DNA of 64,000 bases from Aeromonas eucrenophila (lineage in GTDB: Bacteria; Pseudomonadota; Gammaproteobacteria; Enterobacterales; Aeromonadaceae): contig NZ_CDDF01000005.1 in NCBI RefSeq assembly GCF_000819865.1, forward strand, positions 426,206 through 490,205. Direction: 5' to 3'. This document shows positions 20,335 to 28,767 of the stretch, one piece after another. Made by a program: the position numbers and the translations under genes. The notes under the pieces were generated by a model, which saw only the letters and a program-made list of their open reading frames with translations, did no database searches and was not told the DNA's origin. Positions within the stretch are counted from its first letter, which is position 1, and every line of letters begins with the position of its first letter.

Positions 20335-21742
20335 GACCCTGGTCGCCCTGAGCGTGACCCTGCTGCTGGGGGCCTGCTCCATGGCCCCCGACTACCAGCG
20401 CCCGGAGCTGCCGCAAGGCGCCTCCTGGCAGGACAACCTCGCCGCCAAGGGGGATACCGCCCCCTGGCAGCAACAGTTCCTCGATCCGGCCCTGCAGAAG
20501 CTGATCGGCACTGCGCTCGACAACAACCGGGATCTGCGGCTCGCGGCTCTCAACGTCGAGGCCTATGAGGCCAGATACCGGATCCAGCGGGCGGCCCAGT
20601 TGCCGACCCTGGCCGCCAGCGGCTCTGGCACCCGTCAGCAGGGATCCGACGATCTCAGCGCTACGGGGCAGGGCAGGATCAGCAGCCAGTACGGCGCCGA
20701 CATCGGCATCACCGCCTACGAGCTGGACCTGTTTGGCCGGATCCAGAGCCTGAAAGATCAGGCGCTGGAGAATTATCTGGCGCAAATCGAGACTCAGCGC
20801 AGCACCCAGATCGCGCTGGTCGCCTCGGTGGCGAATGCCTATTTCACCCTGCTGGCGGATCAGGAGTTGCTGGCCCTGAGCCAGGCGACCTTGGCCACCG
20901 AGCAGGAGAGCTACGCCCTGACCCAGCACAAATATCGGTTGGGGGCCGCCTCCGAGATGGAGCTGGCGCAGGGACGCACCGCGCTCGAGAATGCCAGGGT
21001 CAGCCAGGCGCAATACCAGCGCCAGGTGAAACAGGACAGAAATGGCCTGGCCCTGCTGCTCGGCACCGAGGTGCCGGTGCTGGAAGGGCAACCCAAGACC
21101 CTGGATGAGGTGCAACTGGCGGCCATCCCGGTGGGCGCCCCCTCCAGCCTGTTGCAACAGCGGCCGGACATCCTGGCGGCGGAGCACAGCCTGAAGGCGG
21201 CCAATGCCAATATAGGTGCGGCCCGCGCGGCCTTCTTCCCGACCATCTCGCTCACCGCGACGGCGGGCACCGCCAGCAACCAGCTGAGTGGCTTGTTTGA
21301 CGGCGGCACCGGCACCTGGACCTTCATGCCCCAGATCAACCTGCCCATCTTCGACGGTGGCAAGCGGGTGGCCGATCTGGACGTGGCCGAAGTGGGTACC
21401 AAGCAGGCGGTGGCGAGCTACGAGAAGAGCATCCAGACCGCCTTCAAGGAGGTTGCCGATACTCTGGGCGCCCAGGCCGATTATCAGCAACAGCTGCAGG
21501 CCCAGCAGGATCTGGTGGATGCGAACCAGACCTACTTCAAGCTGGCGGAGTTCCGCTATGAGCAGGGGGTGGACAGCTATCTGACCCGCCTCGATGCCCA
21601 GCGATCTCTATTCAGCGCGCGGCAGGGGCTCATCAGCACCCGCTTGGCCCAACTCAGCAACCAGGTCGCGCTCTACAAGGCGGTCGGCGGTGGCTGGCAG
21701 GCCCCCAAGGAAGCCCCATCGGCAGCTGAAGGGCAGGGCTAG
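20327..21742 (+). CDS. aheC: RND efflux outer-membrane channel (TolC/OprM-like lipoprotein)
   Basis: 471 aa. Lipoprotein signal [17 protein letters not shown] followed by [12 protein letters not shown], typical of the NodT/OprM family. Two repeated helical halves carry the family segments [20 protein letters not shown] and [20 protein letters not shown]. The start ATG at 20327 has AAGGAG inside the end of aheB. An operon-encoded channel differs from E. coli acrAB, which borrows TolC. Confidence 0.93.
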   Translation: MTKTLVALSVTLLLGACSMAPDYQRPELPQGASWQDNLAAKGDTAPWQQQFLDPALQKLIGTALDNNRDLRLAALNVEAYEARYRIQRAAQLPTLAASGSGTRQQGSDDLSATGQGRISSQYGADIGITAYELDLFGRIQSLKDQALENYLAQIETQRSTQIALVASVANAYFTLLADQELLALSQATLATEQESYALTQHKYRLGAASEMELAQGRTALENARVSQAQYQRQVKQDRNGLALLLGTEVPVLEGQPKTLDEVQLAAIPVGAPSSLLQQRPDILAAEHSLKAANANIGAARAAFFPTISLTATAGTASNQLSGLFDGGTGTWTFMPQINLPIFDGGKRVADLDVAEVGTKQAVASYEKSIQTAFKEVADTLGAQADYQQQLQAQQDLVDANQTYFKLAEFRYEQGVDSYLTRLDAQRSLFSARQGLISTRLAQLSNQVALYKAVGGGWQAPKEAPSAAEGQG

Positions 21743-21773
21743 TCTCTCTCCAGTCGTTGACACAGTGGCAGCA

Positions 21774-21807
21774 ACAGGGCGAACCATTGGGTTCGCCCTG
21801 TTTTTAT
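21774..21807 (+). terminator. Rho-independent terminator after aheC
   Basis: A 12-13-bp perfect stem (from 21774 to 21802) with loop ATTG is followed by a T run. Confidence 0.92.
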
Positions 21808-22082
21808 ATGTGATGACACCAACCCATATGGGAGAGTTAGAGATTTACTCGCCAAACATGGGATCAGCCAGCACAAGTGCTACCGATGATATGCATCAGC
21901 CTCTCCTGCCTTCATCTAGCTGCGAAAACCGGTAGCCTAATCACTGCCACCATCCATCTCATCCACTGAACCCAGCCAGAGTCATGCCACAAATTGCATA
22001 AGCTGCGAACTTATTATTCTTTCAAAGAATAATTGAGGGAATCATATAGTTGGTCACTCGACACTCATTCCAAGGACGTGCA
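21808..22082 (+). promoter_or_regulatory. sbp upstream region with a palindromic operator candidate
   Basis: No gene is seen. At 22013-22033 there is a perfect 10-bp inverted repeat around one central base (ATTATTCTTT / AAAGAATAAT). It lies 50 bases before sbp. Its TTATTC half resembles the half-site of CysB, the LysR-type regulator of sulfate uptake; that assignment is a guess. Confidence 0.5.
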
Positions 22083-23078
22083 ATGAAACGACTACTGCCC
22101 GCCACCCTGCTCGCCGCAGGCCTGGCCCTCGCTCCACTGGCCCAGGCTGCTACCCTGCTCAACGCCTCCTACGACGTGATGCGTGACTTCTACAAGGACT
22201 ACAACGCAGCCTTCCAGAAACACTGGCAGGCAGAAGGCGGTCAGCCGCTGCAGATCAATATGTCCCACGGCGGCTCGAGCAAGCAGGCGCGCGCCGTCAT
22301 CGAGGGCCTGCCCGCTGACGTTATCACTATGAACATGGCCACCGACATCAACGCCCTCGCCGAGCATGGCGGCCTGGTGCCGAAAGATTGGGCGACCCTA
22401 CTGCCGGACAACAGCGCGCCCTTCACCTCGGCCACCGTGTTCATCGTGCGCAAGGGCAACCCCAAGGGCTTGAAGGACTGGCCCGATTTGCTCAAAGAGG
22501 GCGTGCGGGTGATAGTGCCCAACCCCAAGACCTCGGGTAATGGCCGCTATACCTACCTGTCGGCCTGGGGCTATGTACTGGAGAAGGGGGGCGATGAGAA
22601 AGCGGCCAAGGAGTTCGTCGGCAAGCTGTTCAAGCAAGTCCCTGTGCTCGACACCGGTGGCCGCGCCGCCACCACTACTTTCATCCAGAACCGGATAGGC
22701 GACGTGCTGATCACCTTCGAGAACGAAGCCGAGATGATCGCCCGCGAGTTCGGCCGTGGCAACTTCGAGGTGGTCTACCCGAGTGTCACCGCCGTGGCCG
22801 AGCTTCCGGTGGCAGTGGTCGACAAGGTCGTCGACAAGCAGGGCACCCGCAAGGAGGCCGAGGCCTATCTGAAATACCTGTGGTCTGACGAAGGCCAGCG
22901 CATCGCCGCCAACAACTACCTGCGCCCGCGCAACCCGGCGATCCTCGCCGAATTTGCCGACCGCTTCCCGCAGGTCAGCTTCCTCAACGTGGTGAAGACT
23001 TTCGGTGAGTGGCCGCTGATCCAGCGCACTCACTTCAAGGAGGGTGGGGTATTCGACCAGATCTATGCGGTGCAGTAA
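22083..23078 (+). CDS. sbp: Sulfate ABC transporter periplasmic binding protein
   Basis: 331 aa with a Sec signal (MKRLLPATLLAAGLALAPLAQA). Family motifs include LNASYDVMRDFYKDYN, HGGSSKQARAVIEGLPADV, NPKTSGNGRYTYLSAWGY and LRPRNP. It captures sulfate or thiosulfate for the CysUWA permease, which is not in this window. AAGGA precedes the ATG. It is the last backbone gene before the island. Confidence 0.94.
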   Translation: MKRLLPATLLAAGLALAPLAQAATLLNASYDVMRDFYKDYNAAFQKHWQAEGGQPLQINMSHGGSSKQARAVIEGLPADVITMNMATDINALAEHGGLVPKDWATLLPDNSAPFTSATVFIVRKGNPKGLKDWPDLLKEGVRVIVPNPKTSGNGRYTYLSAWGYVLEKGGDEKAAKEFVGKLFKQVPVLDTGGRAATTTFIQNRIGDVLITFENEAEMIAREFGRGNFEVVYPSVTAVAELPVAVVDKVVDKQGTRKEAEAYLKYLWSDEGQRIAANNYLRPRNPAILAEFADRFPQVSFLNVVKTFGEWPLIQRTHFKEGGVFDQIYAVQ

Positions 23079-23280
23079 GAGGCGTCTTGGATGAAAAATC
23101 CCGGCCAGGTGCCGTTATGCTGGAGCTGGCCGCCTATGGGGACCTCATTCCTTAACCGTTGTCCCAGTTGGCCTGTCAGGGATCCCATGGAAGAGCAGGC
23201 CATAACAGGCATGTGAAGGGGGGTTGGGCTCTGGCGTGATTAATCCGGGATCCCTGGCTGGGCCCAAATGACAAGAAGCA

Positions 23281-23320
23281 CAAAGGGTTAACTTCTCGAT
23301 GAAGTTAACCCTTTGTTTTA
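23281..23320. terminator. Perfect 15-bp hairpin between sbp and the tRNA-Thr fragment
   Basis: Stem 23281-23295 / 23301-23315 with loop TCGAT, followed on the plus strand by TTTTA. It probably terminates sbp. Before the island inserted it would also have lain just 3' of the tRNA-Thr gene. Confidence 0.8.
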
Positions 23321-23322
23321 TC

Positions 23323-23369
23323 TGGTGCCGGTAATAGGAGTCGAACCTACGACCTTCGCATTACGAATG
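23323..23369 (-). repeat. Displaced 3' half of tRNA-Thr(CGU): left attachment site
   Basis: 47-bp tRNA-Thr 3' fragment ending in CCA, without a 5' half. Its acceptor strand (TACCGGC) pairs perfectly with the 5' acceptor strand (GCCGGTA) of the intact gene at 51731-51806. The intact gene's own 3' strand does not pair perfectly. This suggests that the fragment is the original chromosomal end. Confidence 0.9.
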
Positions 23370-23450
23370 AGAGAGTGTATGGATACCCTCGCATTTATTA
23401 CCCTATGCGACTCTATACAAAATAATGCGTTAGGCCTAATCTTGCTTTCT

Positions 23451-23505
23451 GGGCTAACACGGAAATAGTCCAGATTTGTTCGCCCGTGTTAGCCCGGTGT
23501 TAGCC
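23451..23505. repeat. Integrase arm-type repeats near the left end
   Basis: GGGCTAACACGG at 23451-23462 is the exact reverse complement of CCGTGTTAGCCC at 23484-23495, which is followed directly by GGTGTTAGCC. The 18-bp block 23488-23505 recurs at 51665-51682 near the other end. Repeats of this kind beside att cores are typical arm-binding sites of tyrosine integrases. Confidence 0.75.
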
Positions 23506-23525
23506 TGAGGGAGATAGGCAGGATC

Positions 23526-24878
23526 ATGGAAAGGTTTAGATTCACCAAAACGGACCTATCGTCACTCACGCCACCTGAGCAGGGAAAGCGCTTAGCAGTA
23601 TACGATACTGTAGTTCCAAAGCTGGCAATGCGGATCACCGCAGCGGGCGCTCGCTCCTTCTACGTTGTAAAGCGTGCCGGTGCCTCGATTGCTTGGATCA
23701 AGCTCGGTTCTTTCCCCGAAATGACAGTCGAACAAGCCCGTAACGAGGCGCAGAAGATTCTTGGCGAGTTTGCCACCGGTGCGAACCCCGCCGCTGCTCG
23801 TCGTGCAATTAGGGAAGAGCCAAGTTTTACTGAGATGTTCGAGCGGTTCTTGGTCGAGAAGCGCAAGCGCGATGGAACTCCCATCGGTGAGCGCACCAAG
23901 CGTGACTATAGCGACACCCTGCGCATGTATCTGGAGCCGATTAAGTCGAAGAAGTTGTCGCAAATCACTCGCTCAGATATCAAGGCAATCCACACCAAAA
24001 CCACGAAGAAAAGTGCAGCCCAGGCCGACCGGGCGCTCGCCATCGTTTCGTCGGTGTTCAACTTCGCCGCCGACCTGGAGATATTCAGCGGTACCAATCC
24101 GGCAAGCCGCATACAAAAAAATCCGGCGCCTTCACGCGATCGTTTTGTTCAAGCGTCCGAACTACCATACCTGTTTGCTGCCATCAACGAATCGAGTCTT
24201 GCCGACTTCTTTTGGTTGTCGCTGCTGACAGGCGCCAGACGCTCCAACGTACAGGAGATGGTTTGGCGCGATATCGACCTTGATGCCCGCATCTGGCGGA
24301 TCGGTATGACCAAGAACGGCACCCCACAGAACGTCACTCTATCACCCGAGGCAGTAACGGTTCTCGCTAACCGCAAGCATACAACCGGGCACGCCTCTTT
24401 CGTGTTTCCCGGCGAGGGCAAAACAGGGCATTTGGTCGAACCGAAAAAGGCATGGACGGCAATTTTAATTCGCGCCAGCCTGCGCCGTCTGCTCGACCAT
24501 CTGGATGCGCTGGGCAAGCTCACCAGTGAGGAGCGCCAACAGGCGGAATTGCAAATAGCCCAAGCGCCAGTTGTCGCTGAGAGATGTTATCGCGCGTTGG
24601 CCGATGAGGTTGGAATAGACCCTGCGACCTATGACATGGCTGACCTGCGTATACACGATCTACGCCGTACCCTGGGGAGCTGGCAGGCCAAGACTGGCGC
24701 TTCGCTGTCAATTATTGGCAAGTCACTTAACCACAAAACACATCAGGCAACGACAATCTACGCCCGTCTGGATCTTGACCCCGTGCGCCAGTCCGTTGAG
24801 ACGGCAACAAACGCAATGATGGAGGCGGCTGGGATCAAGCAATCAGCCGAAGGGGCAACCATCAAACGTCGGCAGTAG
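23526..24878 (+). CDS. int: Tyrosine site-specific integrase
   Basis: 450 aa phage/island integrase. The catalytic set is visible: Arg at residue 238/239 in LLTGARRSNVQEM, HDLRRTLGSW (HxxR), a later His in SLNHKTHQ and the nucleophile Tyr412 in TTIYARL. An N-terminal arm-binding/DUF4102-like region precedes a SAM-like core-binding domain (about 100-190). An unusual helical insert, rich in Glu/Gln, lies between box I and HxxR. It points into the island from the tRNA fragment. Confidence 0.95.
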   Translation: MERFRFTKTDLSSLTPPEQGKRLAVYDTVVPKLAMRITAAGARSFYVVKRAGASIAWIKLGSFPEMTVEQARNEAQKILGEFATGANPAAARRAIREEPSFTEMFERFLVEKRKRDGTPIGERTKRDYSDTLRMYLEPIKSKKLSQITRSDIKAIHTKTTKKSAAQADRALAIVSSVFNFAADLEIFSGTNPASRIQKNPAPSRDRFVQASELPYLFAAINESSLADFFWLSLLTGARRSNVQEMVWRDIDLDARIWRIGMTKNGTPQNVTLSPEAVTVLANRKHTTGHASFVFPGEGKTGHLVEPKKAWTAILIRASLRRLLDHLDALGKLTSEERQQAELQIAQAPVVAERCYRALADEVGIDPATYDMADLRIHDLRRTLGSWQAKTGASLSIIGKSLNHKTHQATTIYARLDLDPVRQSVETATNAMMEAAGIKQSAEGATIKRRQ

Positions 24879-25017
24879 TTCGATCCGCAGCAATTTGCGT
24901 GAGACCGGGGGAACCAGAACCCAAGTAAGCAGTGGCCAGCCTAGCCCGATGGGCAAATAACAGAGTTCCCTCCTGCCTCGTTGGTCATCAAATTCGGTGG
25001 TACACAAGGAGAGATTG

Positions 25018-25518
25018 ATGGATGAACAAAGCTGGAAGTTTGGGAAAGAGATCACTTCCGAGGAAGAATACCACAAACAAACAAGTGCATTGGCCGAGGA
25101 GCTTCAGAGGATCTACACCCCGGACCAAGTAGCGGAGATCGCTGCGCAGAATATGCTCTATGTTGACCTCCTGAACCGTGAACCTGCAATAGATAGGGGG
25201 TTTCATAGCAGCAATGATCATTACCGTTCTCTTGCAGAGCAAAATAATCTGCTTTCATTAAGAGTTAAGACTCTGGTGAGCCATATGGCAAGCATTATAA
25301 AATCGGGAGTTGATGGGGCATTACAGCGAGGGTCAAAAAAGGCTAACGATGAAAACCATAAAGCTAACCGAGACCGGAAGGCTGAGGCCCTGCAGGACTG
25401 GGACAAGAGTGGTCTCATCAATATGAGCGAGTTTGCCCGTCGTAACCACATAACATATGGGGTAACAGAGAGGGTCCTGTGCAAGTGGCTTTCCGATTAT
25501 AAGAAGGCCAAGCGCTAA
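25018..25518 (+). CDS. Hypothetical island protein, charged and helical
   Basis: 166 aa, not recognised. Predicted mostly helical and rich in Lys/Glu; the C-terminal third (LINMSEFARRNHITYGVTERVLCKWLSDYKKAKR) looks like a small helix-turn-helix. AAGGAG stands before the ATG at 25018. It lies between the integrase and the excisionase-like gene, where small regulators are common. It may be DNA-binding; nothing more can be said. Confidence 0.7.
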   Translation: MDEQSWKFGKEITSEEEYHKQTSALAEELQRIYTPDQVAEIAAQNMLYVDLLNREPAIDRGFHSSNDHYRSLAEQNNLLSLRVKTLVSHMASIIKSGVDGALQRGSKKANDENHKANRDRKAEALQDWDKSGLINMSEFARRNHITYGVTERVLCKWLSDYKKAKR

Positions 25519-25725
25519 AATGCGGCGAAGCCACTTCAATCAATCGAAATGTAGAAGTTCAGATTTAAATGGCTTCGTTGGAGACACTTTTGGTCGGAAG
25601 GTGATCTCTACATCGGTTTACACTCTCCGCGGAGGATGTACAGTTTCCGCGGAGAGTGGTCTGTAATCGAGTCTCTCCAATACCTAACCTAACCCCGTCA
25701 TATCAAACTGAACGAGGTTAGTTTC

Positions 25726-25998
25726 ATGCACACTCCCCCCTCCACCGATATTGCCAATCTCAAGGCTGAGATTGCCGCGCAACTCGGTTTTGATCCCAAA
25801 AATCCTCCCGTTAACGTTGGCGACAAACTTGCCGCTGAGGTCCTTGCTGTGAAGGTATCGACGTTGGCCGTCTGGCGTTCTACCGGCCGTTACAACCTGC
25901 CCTATCTCAAGGTCGGTCGTCTGGTCAAATACCGGATCAGTGATCTGGCCGAATTCCTGGCCCGTCGCACTGCTCACCACACCGGTGAGGTTGCCTAA
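25726..25998 (+). CDS. Excisionase/AlpA-like helix-turn-helix protein
   Basis: 90 aa. The C-terminal half, LAVWRSTGRYNLPYLKVGRLVKYRISDLAEFLARRT, is a typical MerR-like winged HTH of the excisionase (HTH_17) family. In phages and islands such proteins direct excision or activate the integrase. Its stop is one base before the start of the replication gene, so it heads that operon. Confidence 0.82.
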   Translation: MHTPPSTDIANLKAEIAAQLGFDPKNPPVNVGDKLAAEVLAVKVSTLAVWRSTGRYNLPYLKVGRLVKYRISDLAEFLARRTAHHTGEVA

Positions 25999-25999
25999 T

Positions 26000-26964
26000 A
26001 TGCAAGTGACTAGTGGCATGTTGAAGATGGCCGATTGTGGGGAAGGTTTTACCCGCATTGCCAATCAACTGCTTGATGCGCTGGTAGCGGCCAATTTGAC
26101 CAAACATCAGTTCAAGGTGGCGCTGGCTGTGATCCGCAAAACCGATGGGTTTAACCAGCCCTACGATTGGATTAGCAACGGGCAATTGGCTGCCCTCACC
26201 GGGTTGCCGGAGACCAGGGTGAGCACGGCCAAGAATCAGTTGCTGACAATGGGGGTACTGGTGAGGAAGGGACATCAAATTGGTATTAATAAGGTCCTTT
26301 CTGAGTGGGAATGCAAGCTTCCCCGTTTTGTGGAAGAGTTCCCCGAAACAGGGAAAGGTCGTTTCCCTGAGTTGGGGAAAGGTACTTCCCCGAAACAGGG
26401 AAAGGTCGTTTCCCTGAGTTGGGGAAAGGTACTTCCCCGAAACAGGGAAACACAAAAGACACTAATCAAAAGACAAAAACAGAAAACACTAGCGTGGTGC
26501 CCGCAACAGCGGACTCCACGCAGGTGATGGTCGAAGGGACAATTGTTTCTCTTCCTGTCCTCTCGCCTGTTAACCAATTAGCCCAACCCGCACCTGCAGC
26601 CTCTGAGCGTACTCCTCCTACCGTACCGACTATCCCTGAAGAGCCCGTCATCATCGAGCTGCTGCTCAACACTGGTGCTACGTATCCGGTGACGGCAGAG
26701 TTCACTGCCCAGATGCAGACTCTGTACCCGGGGGTGGACTCGGTGCAGGAGCTGCGGGCTATGTGCGGCTGGCTGTTGGCCAATCCAACCAAGCGTAAGA
26801 CGAAGGCGGGCATCACGCGGTTTATCAATTCATGGCTGAGTCGGTGTCAAGACCGGGGCAGCAGTACTCTCGCAAACCGCTCTGTACCCCGTGGTGTGGA
26901 GTGGGATCTGACCAAGACCATGAATGCCGAAAAACTCAATAACTTACTCGAGGGGTTGTTCTAA
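26000..26964 (+). pseudogene. Lambda O-like replication initiator, frameshifted by a 47-bp tandem duplication
   Basis: The N-terminal part (MQVTSGMLKMADCGEGFTRI, then TKHQFKVALAVIRKTDGF, NGQLAALTGLPETRVSTAKNQL) is the winged-helix domain of phage replication protein O. The frame then enters two copies of a 47-bp repeat and is thrown out of phase, ending at 26527. If one copy is removed, the frame runs through FPETGKGRFPELGKGTSPKQGNT into the reading frame that ends ...EKLNNLLEGLF at 26964. An intact version would be about 305 aa. As it stands, a 175-aa truncated protein is made. Confidence 0.85.
26319..26449 (+). repeat. Replication origin iterons inside the initiator gene
   Basis: Six 17-bp imperfectly palindromic units lie at 26319, 26339, 26363, 26386, 26410 and 26433, at 20-24 bp spacing. 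Examples are TTCCCCGAAACAGGGAA and TTCCCTGAGTTGGGGAA. Position inside an O-like gene and shape match the lambda origin, which has four iterons. The block 26339-26385 is repeated exactly at 26386-26432; without the duplication there would be four iterons here too. Confidence 0.85.
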
Positions 26965-27626
26965 TGACCATGAAATCTCTTACTGAAGTTTTGGCGAAGC
27001 TGCCCAGCGATGGGTCGGCATTACCTCCTGTGAAGCCCACTGCGCCCCGTGTGACGGAGCGCGACACTCAAGTGGTTTCTAAGTTGTTGGATCAGCTCAA
27101 GCTTATCTTCCCCGCCTGGAAACAAGCCTTCCCGACACCCGAGATGCAGCAGGGGGTATTGGCGGTGTGGACCAAGGCGCTGGTGGAGGTGAATTGCACC
27201 AGCCACCAACAACTTAGCCAGGGTATGAGGGTGGCGCGTAGCAAGGATTGCCCGTTTTTCCCTTCTCCCGGTCAGTTTATCCAGTGGTGTCAGATCACTC
27301 CGGAGGATCTGGGGCTGCCTAATATCGAGCAGGCACTGCGGGAAGTTCGCTGTCAACGCTACTCGCACCCGGTGGTGAAGCGCGCGGCTATGGCGACGAA
27401 CTGGGAAAGGAAGACCCTCAGCCTTGATGCGTACCGCCCGGTGTTCGAACAGGCGTATATCCAGTTTGTACACCGGGTAATGGCCGGTGAGGACCTTGAG
27501 GCAGAACTGCATAAGGGGCTGCCGACTGGTGCCAATATCCAGCGCAGCCCAGAGGACAACCAGAAGGCCGGGCTGAAGGGCGTAGAGAATTTGAGGGCTC
27601 TGTTCAAGCCGAAAGGGGGAAAGTAA
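26964..27626 (+). CDS. Lambda P-like replication protein (helicase loader)
   Basis: 220 aa. It resembles phage replication protein P, which recruits host DnaB to the origin bound by O. Segments such as LKLIFPAWKQAFPTPEMQQGVLAVWTKAL and KDCPFFPSPGQFIQWC are characteristic of the family. It follows the initiator gene with a one-base overlap (a shared A), the O-P order of lambdoid phages. It appears intact even though the initiator is not. Confidence 0.85.
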   Translation: MTMKSLTEVLAKLPSDGSALPPVKPTAPRVTERDTQVVSKLLDQLKLIFPAWKQAFPTPEMQQGVLAVWTKALVEVNCTSHQQLSQGMRVARSKDCPFFPSPGQFIQWCQITPEDLGLPNIEQALREVRCQRYSHPVVKRAAMATNWERKTLSLDAYRPVFEQAYIQFVHRVMAGEDLEAELHKGLPTGANIQRSPEDNQKAGLKGVENLRALFKPKGGK

Positions 27627-27838
27627 TAAACCGAGTCAAAATGGATATTGAGTTGGATGTGCGGGAGGTGTCGTTATGCCTTGTGGGTATCTCTCCACTA
27701 TTTCGGAGCTGGGTGGACCCAGGTCAATTTAACTTCGGGTAATAGGAGCTGAAGCCTGTAAAAAACAGAGAATTAACAGAAGCTGCTGTGTAAATGCACA
27801 GCATCCAGCTGCAATGTATCAGGTGTCAGGAGTGAAAC

Positions 27839-28144
27839 ATGAAATATCAACATGGGAAGTCTGGTAACGCTGCGGGTCGACCCAAAGGCGCACTTGGCAA
27901 GCGCAATCAGTTACCGGCCACGCTCACCGCCGAGGCACTCAAGCAACTCAGGCTTGCGGTTGATGCAGGGGATATTCATGCCGTGAAGTTGGTTATCGAG
28001 CGGGCATATCCAACGCTTAAACCTGTTACTCCTGAGGGTTCTATCGATGCCGAACTGTTAGCTCTCAAGATTCGCAGCCTGCATGACGTAGAAGAACGGT
28101 TAGCTGTACTTGAAGAATCTTTACTGCAAAAGGGGAATGTATGA
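27839..28144 (+). CDS. Hypothetical phage-type protein
   Basis: 101 aa, with AGGAG before the ATG. The N terminus YQHGKSGNAAGRPKGALGKRNQLP is the basic Gly/Arg motif seen in many small phage proteins (DUF5681-like). The rest is helical, with acidic heptad-like ends. Function unknown. It overlaps the next frame in an ATGA junction. Confidence 0.7.
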   Translation: MKYQHGKSGNAAGRPKGALGKRNQLPATLTAEALKQLRLAVDAGDIHAVKLVIERAYPTLKPVTPEGSIDAELLALKIRSLHDVEERLAVLEESLLQKGNV

Positions 28145-28356
28145 ATAGTCGCACTTTGTCCGGCCGCCTGGCTCGTCTCGAGCAATGTCTAGATCCCGAT
28201 AAGCAACTAAAAGTAAGTATTAATTTGACTTATGTAGCGCTGGTTGATGCCGATGACCCCCGGTGCGGCACGTCGACCATCCCGAAGCAAGAAATAAGCG
28301 GGAACTCTACGGTTACTACCACAACCAGTTATTGGCCGAGACGTTACTCAGATTGA
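28141..28356 (+). CDS. Small hypothetical protein, perhaps truncated
   Basis: 71 aa, coupled to the previous gene by ATGA. No family recognised. The composition changes after residue ~40 (Thr/Ser-rich, then RRYSD). It ends 90 bases before a tRNA-Pro scar, so it may be the cut end of a longer phage gene. Confidence 0.5.
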   Translation: MNSRTLSGRLARLEQCLDPDKQLKVSINLTYVALVDADDPRCGTSTIPKQEISGNSTVTTTTSYWPRRYSD

Positions 28357-28446
28357 TGTACTTAAAGACGAGTACCGATCACAACAGGCGCCTAGATTGT
28401 AACAATGTAGACCAGTGATTTCATCGGTGTATCCAGTGATGCAATC

Positions 28447-28494
<48 letters not shown>

Positions 28495-28500
28495 CATTCA

Positions 28501-28536
28501 ACAAGGGCTTAGCTTCGGCTAGGCCCTTGTGCTTTT
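28501..28536 (+). terminator. Hairpin terminator downstream of the tRNA-Pro fragment
   Basis: 13-bp stem with one G-T pair (28501-28513 / 28518-28530), TTCG tetraloop, then GCTTTT. Probably the terminator that accompanied the tRNA-Pro 3' end. Confidence 0.75.
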
Positions 28537-28551
28537 CCGGTCCCCCTGTTC

Positions 28552-28574
28552 TGTGGGGCATTTGTGGGGCATTT
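28552..28574 (+). repeat. Direct repeat TGTGGGGCATTT x2
   Basis: Two copies (28552-28563 and 28563-28574) share one base. They are placed like arm-type sites of an integrase different from the one at 23526, whose arm sites read GTTAGCCC. Confidence 0.6.
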
Positions 28575-28767
28575 TGATTTGCTGCCCTGTTTACCATATC
28601 TGCAATCGCTAGCTCTTGGCTCCTTATCCGTTATTCCCCCCTTCAGGGAAACGTGTTAACTATTTCCTTCCATACAGATTGCCCGACTCGCCGTGGGTCT
28701 CAAATGAATGGTTAATTTCAATATCTTTGAATATCAAGGTTCAACGGCTGGAAAAGGATCACCAGAT

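Noticed and set aside
23323-23369. tRNA-Thr fragment as a functional tRNA gene
   Set aside because: Lacks the D arm and the 5' acceptor strand; it can only be an attachment remnant.
26319-26449. Repeat block as a CRISPR array
   Set aside because: Units are palindromic, spacers are only 3-7 bases and identical between units, and there are no cas genes. Iterons explain it.
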